Shown here: positions 57,403 to 64,000 of the stretch, one piece after another | Numbering within the stretch: position 1 is the first letter of the stretch | How the letters are laid out: every line of letters begins with the position of its first letter | Assembly: GCF_900101875.1 (NCBI RefSeq) | Contig: NZ_FNAI01000002.1 | Coordinates: forward strand, 682,001 to 746,000 | Source of the DNA: Mucilaginibacter pineti | GTDB taxonomy: Bacteria; Bacteroidota; Bacteroidia; Sphingobacteriales; Sphingobacteriaceae | Direction of reading: 5' to 3' | Length of the DNA stretch: 64,000 nt | Notes under the pieces: model-generated | Seen by the model: the letters and a program-made list of their open reading frames with translations, nothing else | What the model was told of the DNA's origin: nothing | Database searches by the model: none | Made by a program: the position numbers and the translations under genes

Positions 57403-57595
57403 CTGCGGTCAGTTTACAAAAAGCAATCCCGGCGCGCCATCACCCGAACCTCGCAACTGAATCCCCACCACACCAATCAGATCACCGACATTGTAACTTA
57501 ATTATATCATTTAATAAATACTTTAGTAATTCATGTGGCGTTCATAAAAAATGTGTTTTTTAGCAACTTGAAATTTATTTGAGTATTTTTATTTG

Positions 57596-58777
57596 ATGCG
57601 GTCGTACTGGTTATTGTTACTTTTTGTTTTAAGTCCGTTTATGGTATTGGCGCAGGCCAATATTACCGGCAAGGTAGTGCGTGCCGAAGGTAAAGCCCCC
57701 ATTGCCAATGCCAGCGTGTTTTTAAGTAACGCCACCTACGGTACATCAACCTATCAGGATGGTACCTTTACCCTGGCCAACGTTAAACCGGGGCAATACG
57801 AGCTGGTGGTGACCATAGTTGGCTATGAAGATTTTTCGCAAACTATTCAAGTAGGTCATGATCCCATCAAAATAAACATTGAACTTGCACAAAAGGTACT
57901 CATGCTGCGCGAGGTAGTAATTAGCAGCGCCGCCGACTGGAAACGCAACTACGAACAATTTAAACGTGAGTTTATTGGCACTACCGAAAACTCCAAACTT
58001 TGCAGGGTGGTTAACCCGCATGTTTTAAATCTTATTTACCATAGCCGCAAGCTACAGCTGGAGGCATCTGGCGATGAGTTTTTGGTTGTGGAAAACCGGG
58101 CCCTGGGTTATCGAACCAAATTTTTACTAAAGGAATTTGTGAGCGATGGTATTGAGCATACCATCAGGTATGCAGGTAAGGCACTTTTTGAGCAATTGCC
58201 GGGTACTGTTGAGCAAAAAAAGATCTGGAAATTGAAGCGTGAGGAATCATATTATGGTTCGGCGCAGCATTTTTACCGGTCGTTATATAAAGATAAGCTA
58301 ACCCAGGAAGGTTTTGAGGTGCATGATTATACCCGCTACCTCAATAAAGAACGCCCATCGGACGAGGTGATCCAGCAGAAAATAAAGTTTTTTAGCCGTA
58401 CCAACCGCGATTCCCTGATGCGTTGGTACAAACTGGCCAACCTAACAAAATGGTACCAGGAAAACCTGGTGCGCTTGCCGTATCAAGGATTCGAGATATT
58501 GCGCAGCACGGCACAGTCGGGCATTTATGCCATTACAGCCCCGCATTATTTATATGTGGTGTATACCAAAAAGCACGAGGAAACGGAATTTAAAGATATT
58601 TATCGTCCGCTGGATATGGAAAACTTCGAAACCAGCGTAGTTACGCTGTACAAGGGTTACTTTTTGTTTGATATGAACGGGATAGTAATATCAAACCCAA
58701 GTCCGCTTTATGAAGGCACATGGTCCAAAGCCAAACTGGCCGATCTGCTGCCGGTTGATTACGAGCCGGGGGATTAA
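57596..58777 (+). CDS. Secreted protein with carboxypeptidase-like regulatory domain
   Basis: The 393-residue protein has a signal peptide (about 1-20, LAQA) and an N-terminal CarboxypepD_reg-like domain (NITGKVVRAEGKAPIANASVFLSNATYGTSTYQDGTFTLANVKPGQYELVVTIVGYEDF, 20-100), a beta-sandwich module common in TonB-receptor-like proteins. The remainder (about 110-393) has no family I recognise, and lacks the barrel of a TonB receptor. It is a stand-alone periplasmic or surface protein of unknown role. Confidence 0.8.
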   Translation: MRSYWLLLLFVLSPFMVLAQANITGKVVRAEGKAPIANASVFLSNATYGTSTYQDGTFTLANVKPGQYELVVTIVGYEDFSQTIQVGHDPIKINIELAQKVLMLREVVISSAADWKRNYEQFKREFIGTTENSKLCRVVNPHVLNLIYHSRKLQLEASGDEFLVVENRALGYRTKFLLKEFVSDGIEHTIRYAGKALFEQLPGTVEQKKIWKLKREESYYGSAQHFYRSLYKDKLTQEGFEVHDYTRYLNKERPSDEVIQQKIKFFSRTNRDSLMRWYKLANLTKWYQENLVRLPYQGFEILRSTAQSGIYAITAPHYLYVVYTKKHEETEFKDIYRPLDMENFETSVVTLYKGYFLFDMNGIVISNPSPLYEGTWSKAKLADLLPVDYEPGD

Positions 58778-58789
58778 TCATTTGGTCAT

Positions 58790-58963
58790 TCACTTTGTTG
58801 TCATTAAGTCATTCCGCTGCGCTGTCATTGGTTCATTTCACTGCGCTGTCATTGGTAATTGTTTTGGTATATCGCTTTACGAATGACCTAATGACCAATG
58901 ACAGCGCAGTGTAATGACCAAATTAAATGACATAATGACTAATGACATAATGACCAAATTGCC
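58790..58963. repeat. Self-complementary TCATTGG/CCAATGA word array
   Basis: CACTGCGCTGTCATTGGT (58839-58856) is exactly inverted at 58894-58911, and TTGGTCATT/AATGACCAA words extend both sides. The array runs to within about 20 nt of the ccmC start; in-frame ATGs inside it are repeat words (ATGACC, ATGACA). Confidence 0.75.
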
Positions 58964-58971
58964 TACCTTTG
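58964..58971 (+). promoter_or_regulatory. ccmC -7 box
   Basis: TACCTTTG at 58964-58971 is a perfect TAnnTTTG box 14 nt before the ATG at 58986. No -33 TTTG is present at normal spacing. Confidence 0.5.
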
Positions 58972-58985
58972 GCCGCATAAATCAT

Positions 58986-59726
58986 ATGAAACTTATTAAT
59001 CAAATTTGGAGCTGGATTTTTGCTGCCGGACTTACCTTTTACAGGTTTTTACAACGCCAAATGACCAAGTTGTGGTGGAAGGTACTGGTAGTGATCCTTA
59101 TTTTTTACACCCTTATAGCCGGATTTTTACTGGGCGTACCCGCCAAGGCAATCCTTAACGAAACCATCCGTAACCTGTATTTCCACGTACCTATGTGGAT
59201 GGCCATGCTGTCGGTGTTTGTGATGTCGGTTTTTTATAGCATAAAATACCTGTACAAAGGCGATCAGAAAGACGATATGGCCGCTGTAGAATGTGTAAAC
59301 ACAGGCCTGTTTTTTTATGCGCTCGGTCTGCTAACCGGTATGCTTTGGGCAAGGTTTACCTGGGGCGAGTTCTGGAGCGGCGATCCTAAGCAAAACAGCG
59401 CTGCCATTGCCTTTTTGCTGTATTGTGCCTACGTGGTGCTGCGTAACTCCATTGATGAGGAACAAAAGAGCGCCAAAATTGCGGCCATCTACAATATCTT
59501 CGCTTTCCCTATCATGATAGTGCTGATATTTGTTTTACCGCGGATGACAGATTCATTGCACCCCGGCAGCGGCGGTAATCCGGCGTTTGGTAAATATGAT
59601 CTGGATGGCCGTATGCGTGCCGTGTTTTACCCGGCTATGCTGGGCTGGAGTTTTTTAGCCGTATGGATAGCAACTATCCGCTACCGCATCCGTTTAATTG
59701 AGTATAAAAAGAACGATATAAATTAA
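58986..59726 (+). CDS. ccmC: Cytochrome c maturation protein CcmC/CcsA
   Basis: The 246-residue protein has six membrane spans and the tryptophan-rich haem-binding WGEFWSGDPKQNSAAIAFLLY (family WWxxDxx/WxWDPK variant), plus the haem-ligand His in NLYFHVPMWMAMLS. It transfers haem to the chaperone in cytochrome c maturation. The ATG at 58986 was chosen; an upstream ORF start lies in word repeats. It overlaps the next gene's start by one base (TAATG). Confidence 0.93.
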   Translation: MKLINQIWSWIFAAGLTFYRFLQRQMTKLWWKVLVVILIFYTLIAGFLLGVPAKAILNETIRNLYFHVPMWMAMLSVFVMSVFYSIKYLYKGDQKDDMAAVECVNTGLFFYALGLLTGMLWARFTWGEFWSGDPKQNSAAIAFLLYCAYVVLRNSIDEEQKSAKIAAIYNIFAFPIMIVLIFVLPRMTDSLHPGSGGNPAFGKYDLDGRMRAVFYPAMLGWSFLAVWIATIRYRIRLIEYKKNDIN

Positions 59727-59938
59727 TGAAGAAGGTTACAGTTTTACTTTTACTGGTAATGAGTTTTGTAAGCGCGTTTGCGCAGCAAACGCAGGCACCT
59801 GTTGATATGGCCGAAGAGCTGTACAAGTCTGGCAAAATATACGTTGTGGTGCTTACAATAGCCATTATTTTTGCTGGACTGGCTATTTACCTGTTCTCGA
59901 TAGACCGTCGATTAAAAAAAATCGAAAAAGAAAAGTAG
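59726..59938 (+). CDS. ccmD: CcmD-family protein
   Basis: The 70-residue protein has a signal-like N-terminus (MKKVTVLLLLVMSFVSAFA) and one membrane span (about 40-58, YVVVLTIAIIFAGLAIYLF). A basic tail (DRRLKKIEKEK) follows, the pattern of CcmD, which stabilises the CcmABC haem complex. It overlaps ccmC by one base. Confidence 0.85.
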   Translation: MKKVTVLLLLVMSFVSAFAQQTQAPVDMAEELYKSGKIYVVVLTIAIIFAGLAIYLFSIDRRLKKIEKEK

Positions 59939-60090
59939 TCTAAAAAATTTACCTATGTTGTTTAAACATAGTTTTTGAGCCATTGTAATAAGGTGTAAGG
60001 ATAACACTAACGATAAAATATTTGCAATATTGATAAAAATAGTACCAAATTTGCACACTTTTTTAAGAGTTTAATATTTATACATTAATT

Positions 60091-61527
60091 ATGGCTACGA
60101 ATATTTTAGTTGCTGACGAGGATACCCATTTTTTTGGCGACGTATGTAAAAACTTTGATTACGCCGCGCAGTTTACAAAACATGATGCCGGTTTATTAGA
60201 CCAGATTAAATCATGTAACAGCGTTTACCGCTTCCGTTTCCCGATACGCAGGGGCAATGGTTTTGAGGTTATTGACGCCTGGCGTGTAGAGCACTCGCAC
60301 CACCAATCGCCAACCAAGGGCGGTATCCGCTACAGCGAAATGGTGAACGAGGACGAGGTAATGGCACTTGCTGCCCTCATGACCTACAAATGCGCCATTG
60401 TAAATGTACCCTTTGGTGGCGCAAAAGGCGGCATCAAAATTAACCCTAAAAACTACACCGTAAGCGAGCTGGAAAACATTACCCGCCGTTATACTGTAGA
60501 ACTGATCAAGAAAAATTTCATTGGCCCCAGCATTGACGTACCCGCACCGGATTACGGCAGCGGCGAACGCGAAATGAGCTGGATTGCCGATACCTATGCC
60601 ACCATGAACCCTGGTCAGCTGGATGCTATGGGAGCAGTAACAGGCAAGCCAATTGCATTACACGGTATCGCGGGCAGGAGAGAGGCCACCGGCCGTGGTG
60701 TGGCAATTGCCATACGCGAGTGTGTGAGCTTTGGCGAGGATATGCAAAAAATAGGCCTGTTGCCAGGTTTGGCCGGCAAAAAGGTTATTGTACAAGGTTT
60801 AGGTAACGTGGGTTACTATTCGGCGAAGTTTTTGGCCGAGTTTGGCGCGCTGATAGTGGGCTTGTGCGAGTTTGAAGGTGCTATTTATAACGAAGACGGT
60901 TTGGATATAGAAGCCGTTTTTCAGCACCGTAAAGCAACCGGATCTATCCTTGGTTATGCAGGTGCCAAAAAGGAATTTAAAAATACTATGGAAGGCCTGG
61001 AGCAGCCATGTGATATCCTGGTGCCCGCTGCGTTAGAAAATCAGATAACAGAAGACAACATCCGCAACATACAGGCAAAGATTATTGCCGAAGGTGCAAA
61101 CGGACCAACATCGCCAGAAGCCGAAGCTATATTTTATGCCAATGGCGGCATCATCATTCCCGATATGTATGCCAATGCGGGTGGTGTAACGGTATCATAC
61201 TTCGAGTGGTTGAAAAACCTTAGCCACGTGGCTTTCGGCAGAATGAACCGCAGGTTTGAAGAAAACTCAAACCTTAACCTGGTAAACATGGTTGAAGGCA
61301 TCACCGGTACCTCATTAACGCCAATGCAGCGTTCAACCATCATTAAAGGTGCCTCTGAGCTTGAACTGGTAAACTCTGGATTAGAGGATACGATGATACG
61401 CTCGTACCATGAGATAAGGGAAACTTACAAAAGCAACCCGGCTATTGGTACCCTGCGCAGTGCCGCAATGGTAGGCGCCATCAACAAAATAGCGGTATCA
61501 TACCAAAACTTAGGCATCTGGCCGTAA
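60091..61527 (+). CDS. gdhA: Glu/Leu/Phe/Val-type dehydrogenase (probable glutamate dehydrogenase)
   Basis: The 478-residue enzyme has the substrate-binding KGGIRYS...PFGGAKGGI (Lys) and the catalytic-region Asp in [17 protein letters not shown] Rossmann cofactor domain carries [18 protein letters not shown] with GxGxxG. It interconverts 2-oxoglutarate/ammonium and glutamate; cofactor choice cannot be read here. The N-terminal extension ([28 protein letters not shown]) is typical of the Bacteroidota type. It is a single gene; nothing like a strong consensus promoter is seen within 60 nt. Confidence 0.9.
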   Translation: MATNILVADEDTHFFGDVCKNFDYAAQFTKHDAGLLDQIKSCNSVYRFRFPIRRGNGFEVIDAWRVEHSHHQSPTKGGIRYSEMVNEDEVMALAALMTYKCAIVNVPFGGAKGGIKINPKNYTVSELENITRRYTVELIKKNFIGPSIDVPAPDYGSGEREMSWIADTYATMNPGQLDAMGAVTGKPIALHGIAGRREATGRGVAIAIRECVSFGEDMQKIGLLPGLAGKKVIVQGLGNVGYYSAKFLAEFGALIVGLCEFEGAIYNEDGLDIEAVFQHRKATGSILGYAGAKKEFKNTMEGLEQPCDILVPAALENQITEDNIRNIQAKIIAEGANGPTSPEAEAIFYANGGIIIPDMYANAGGVTVSYFEWLKNLSHVAFGRMNRRFEENSNLNLVNMVEGITGTSLTPMQRSTIIKGASELELVNSGLEDTMIRSYHEIRETYKSNPAIGTLRSAAMVGAINKIAVSYQNLGIWP

Positions 61528-61592
61528 GGATTAGGTCATTGCTCATTGGTCATTGCGCTTCGCTGTCATTGGGTCATGGCCTTATAATCTTA

Positions 61593-61744
61593 TGTCATTG
61601 CTGCGAGAACGAAGCAATTAATAAATTTTGTCATTCTGAGCATAGCGAAGAATCTATTAAGCGATATATAAGTCTGCGAATAGATTCTTCGTACCTCAGA
61701 ATGACAAAGTGGATAAAGCTATTGCTTCCTACGTCGCAATGACA
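61593..61744. mobile_element. Nested palindromes: one repeat family inserted in another
   Basis: The outer arms (TGTCATTGC...GAAGCAAT at 61593-61618 and ATTGCTTCC...GCAATGACA at 61721-61744) belong to the 56349 family. Within them, a complete palindrome with arms 61627-61658 and 61679-61708 (TTTGTCATTCTGAG/CTCAGAATGACAAA) belongs to the 18869 family. The layout implies insertion of the inner into the loop of the outer. Confidence 0.7.
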
Positions 61745-61752
61745 AACATTAT

Positions 61753-61787
61753 AAAAAGAGGTAAGCCTAAAAAGCTTACCTCTTTTT
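61753..61787. terminator. Bidirectional terminator overlapping a small ORF end
   Basis: A 14-bp stem (61753-61766 with 61774-61787) has A5 and T5 ends on the two sides. It overlaps the last codons of the minus-strand ORF at 61776 and lies about 230 nt after the gdhA stop. Confidence 0.8.
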
Positions 61788-61922
61788 GTTACCCTTCTCC
61801 CTCAACCTTTTATAAAAAGGAACACCAACAATACCCTCAGCCGGTTTAACTTTCACCGTATCGTTAATCCCGCTGTATGCTGCAGGAATCCATTCGGGTT
61901 TAATTATTGGTTTGGTGTTCAT
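61776..61922 (-). CDS. 48-residue hypothetical protein
   Basis: A minus-strand ORF of 48 codons begins ATG at 61922 and reads MNTKPIIKPEWIPAAYSGIND, then TVKVKPAEGIVGVPFYKRLREKGNKKR. It is basic, has many Pro and no membrane segment. The amino-acid texture looks real and the terminator coincides with its stop codon, both favouring a true gene. No family is recognised. It is divergent from the sensor-kinase gene that starts at 62062. Confidence 0.5.
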   Translation of the reverse strand: MNTKPIIKPEWIPAAYSGINDTVKVKPAEGIVGVPFYKRLREKGNKKR

Positions 61923-62061
61923 GCTTAAAAGCTTTTATTGAATATAGCAATTTTCCATTCCGGCGTCAACCTTAAGTATTTTTATTTAATGTTAACGATT
62001 GTTAACAGATAAGTATAGTTGCTTTACGCACAATTACTTTTACTTTAAGCAATCAATAATC

Positions 62062-63687
62062 ATGAAAAGGAAACTTAAGGTAGTATTAGTTTTAATAGCT
62101 TTATCGTTAACTGGCATCATTGTATTTCAGGTTTACTGGAGTTTTAATGCCTTTAAGGTAAACAAGCAACAATTTGATAGCGATATTAACATCGTTATGC
62201 AGCGGGCCCTGGATAGCTGTAAAAAAGACTATTTCGATTCGATAAGGGTAGTGATGGTAAAGCGCCTGTCGGCCAAAGGTTTTTTTATTAAAATAGATAC
62301 CGCGCACGAGGCGGATACTGTACATAAGCAATTGAGTATTACGTTTGGTAGTAAATTAGGTTTTTTACCATTTCAAATGACCAGTAATGTGTATGACTTT
62401 TACAGACAAAAGCTACCGCGTAACGCAACCAGGGCCGAAGTGCTTACCGAAGCATCGTTTTATGTGCCACAACTGATGGGTAACCTGGTGTCTATATTAG
62501 GCTCAGATGATATATCGGCAAACATGAACGTGTTGGATGCCTTTTTAAAAGCCCATAGCAACGAGCCAAGCGACAGCGTAATGGCCCACAATAAAATAAT
62601 TGAAAGCGGTATCTATGAAATGCCTCCAAATTATCGTCAGGCTGATAGCATTAAACTACATAAATACTATGCTGCCGAACTTCGTAAAATGCATCCGCAT
62701 ACCAGGTTTGAGCTGGTGTTTTCAACTAAGCCGATACCCGCCAAGCCTGCCGATCCGCACCATGCAGATGAACTGCGCTATAGCGAAACTAACGAACAGC
62801 CCTACGATTATCATAGCTTTGTGTTCGTTGACAATACTATTTTTGATCATTTATATGTACGGGCTATCTTCAGAAATCCGCAGTTTGGTATTTTAAACGA
62901 GATGGTAAAAGTGCTGGTACTATCCGGGCTGCTTATTTTGTTCACCATATTTTGTTTTTACTACATCATCCGTACCATCGTTCACCAAAAAAGGCTGACT
63001 GAACTAAAGGACGATTTCATTAACAACATGACGCATGAACTTAAAACCCCCATAGCCACTATTACTGTTGCAATTGAGGGGCTACAAAAATACAACGCCC
63101 TTAACGATCCCGAAAAAACACAGCGCTATTTGCAAACATCGCGCAACGAACTTACCCGCCTTAATGACCTGGTGAGCAAAGTATTGAACATAGCCGCCTT
63201 TGATAATAAAGAGATCAGTTTGGTTAAAGAAGCTATAAAGATTGATGATCTGCTGAATGAGCTTATATCTGCAGAGAAATTAAAAACAGATAAGGAAATC
63301 AGCATCACCTATACCAATAAAAATAACATCGATGTTATTGATGCAGATAGACTGCATTTCAGGAACGTACTGGGTAATATTTTAGATAATGCCGTTAAAT
63401 ATTCAACAGAACCGGTAGTTATCACTATCGATCTGACAAAAAGCGGCGGCAACGCGGTATTTAGCATTAAGGATAATGGTATTGGTATTTCGCAGGCTCA
63501 TATTAAACATATATTTGGTAAGTTTTACAGAGTGCCCGCCGGTAATGTGCATAACGTAAAAGGTACCGGACTGGGCCTAAACTATGTTAAATATATTGTA
63601 GAGGCACATGGCGGCAATGTTACCGTAAAAAGTGAAGTGAATGCCGGCACCGAATTTACAGTAACCATACCTTTAACAAATGGATAA
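62062..63687 (+). CDS. Membrane sensor histidine kinase
   Basis: The 541-residue protein has TM1 (about 8-26), a large extracytoplasmic sensor region (about 30-285) and TM2 (about 290-312). HisKA follows with phospho-His in NNMTHELKTP (about 332), then HATPase_c with NILDNAVKYS, DNGIGIS and GTGLGLNYVKY. It is a classical two-component kinase. The ATG at 62062 (MKRKLKVVLVLIALSLTG) was preferred to an upstream ORF start with a non-signal N-terminus. It overlaps the response-regulator start by 8 nt. Confidence 0.93.
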   Translation: MKRKLKVVLVLIALSLTGIIVFQVYWSFNAFKVNKQQFDSDINIVMQRALDSCKKDYFDSIRVVMVKRLSAKGFFIKIDTAHEADTVHKQLSITFGSKLGFLPFQMTSNVYDFYRQKLPRNATRAEVLTEASFYVPQLMGNLVSILGSDDISANMNVLDAFLKAHSNEPSDSVMAHNKIIESGIYEMPPNYRQADSIKLHKYYAAELRKMHPHTRFELVFSTKPIPAKPADPHHADELRYSETNEQPYDYHSFVFVDNTIFDHLYVRAIFRNPQFGILNEMVKVLVLSGLLILFTIFCFYYIIRTIVHQKRLTELKDDFINNMTHELKTPIATITVAIEGLQKYNALNDPEKTQRYLQTSRNELTRLNDLVSKVLNIAAFDNKEISLVKEAIKIDDLLNELISAEKLKTDKEISITYTNKNNIDVIDADRLHFRNVLGNILDNAVKYSTEPVVITIDLTKSGGNAVFSIKDNGIGISQAHIKHIFGKFYRVPAGNVHNVKGTGLGLNYVKYIVEAHGGNVTVKSEVNAGTEFTVTIPLTNG

Positions 63688-64000
63688 AATACGCGTATTA
63701 CTGGCCGAAGACGAGCTTTCTCTTGCGCACATAGTGCGCGAAAGCCTGGAGGTAAGCAATTTTGAGGTGATACTTTGTGCCAATGGCGAGCAGGCCCTGC
63801 AAAAGTACAAAGCCAATAAGCCCCATATTTTAGCGCTTGATGTAATGATGCCCAAAATGGATGGCTTCGAGGTAGCCCGGCAGGTACGCTTAATAGATAA
63901 AATAACGCCCATTATTTTCCTTACTGCCCGTTCGCAGCCAAAGGATGTAGTTGCCGGGTTTGAGCATGGTGCCAATGATTACCTCAAAAAACCCTTCAGT
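63680..64000 (+). CDS. Response regulator, partial (cut by window end)
   Basis: The first 107 residues form a receiver domain: MDKIRVLLAEDE with acidic residues at 10-12, phospho-Asp54 in LALDVMMPKMDG, T82, and K104 in YLKKPF. The rest is outside the window; the layout suggests an OmpR-type winged-helix regulator paired with the kinase just upstream. The ATG at 63680 lies within the kinase gene, so the two are translationally coupled. Confidence 0.9.
   Translation, partial: MDKIRVLLAEDELSLAHIVRESLEVSNFEVILCANGEQALQKYKANKPHILALDVMMPKMDGFEVARQVRLIDKITPIIFLTARSQPKDVVAGFEHGANDYLKKPFS

Noticed and set aside
57289..57501. 70-residue plus-strand ORF
   Set aside because: It is read from the inverted repeat and has repeat-derived composition (Ser/Arg/Thr).
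61539..61742. 67-residue ORF after gdhA
   Set aside because: It consists of translated palindromic repeats (FCHSEHSEESI), a well-known artefact pattern.

Overview
The window reads as chromosomal DNA of a Bacteroidota bacterium of the Sphingobacteriaceae type (Mucilaginibacter/Pedobacter-like). The grounds are a gldC gliding gene, SusD-like and TonB-receptor remnants, a DUF5018 beta-helix lipoprotein, a murF-alr fusion, a CcmD-family protein, and promoters with the TAnnTTTG -7 box of this phylum rather than sigma70 boxes. Genus assignment is inference. No rRNA, CRISPR array, phage or intact insertion sequence was seen.

Layout. 1-3.2 kb: minus-strand operon of beta-helix lipoprotein, CsgG-like protein and small outer-membrane barrel, followed by an orphan LytTR response regulator. 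4.2-5.0 kb: a gene graveyard (tails of a SusD-like gene, a glycerophosphodiester phosphodiesterase and a TonB-dependent receptor) beside tRNA-Leu and tRNA-Gly. 5.6-9.7 kb: recX, murF-alr, a 56-aa zinc-ribbon protein and a DUF502 membrane protein. 9.8-16.5 kb: two tandem-duplicated pairs, two MFS exporters facing two secreted thioredoxin-fold proteins. 16.5-23 kb: LOG-family protein, sodium:solute symporter, recR-glycosyltransferase-SDR, a nucleotidyltransferase pair and a Kir-type potassium channel. 23.3-27.2 kb: trp leader with attenuator and trpD-trpF-trpB-trpA. 27.3-39.6 kb: YrdC/Sua5, ThuA, a protease/propeller/barrel protein, cutC, glycosylasparaginase, DUF2007 protein, a WYL regulator with EVE, SRPBCC and GyrI-like proteins, and dihydroorotase. 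39.7-43.4 kb: barrel protein with an 11-copy 15-bp repeat behind it, DEAD-box helicase, a small membrane protein, gldC, another membrane protein. 43.5-50.8 kb: hybrid kinase, cheR, cheB and a second hybrid kinase, then an alkylguanine methyltransferase. 51.4-59.9 kb: ccmB; porin, Rieske, imelysin and di-haem oxidoreductase; YcxB-like protein; carboxypeptidase-regulatory protein; ccmC and ccmD. 60-64 kb: glutamate dehydrogenase, a 48-aa ORF, a sensor kinase and a response regulator cut by the window end.

The main signals beyond ordinary genes are: (1) a trp attenuator in which a 17-residue leader peptide with three consecutive Trp codons is followed by mutually exclusive antiterminator and terminator pairings; (2) several families of intergenic inverted repeats, including one palindrome apparently inserted inside another at 61.6 kb; (3) intergenic arrays of short words whose reverse complements stand nearby; (4) genes with a -7 box only 4-5 nt before the ATG, implying leaderless mRNAs; and (5) a likely iron-uptake operon of porin, Rieske lipoprotein, imelysin and di-haem oxidoreductase.
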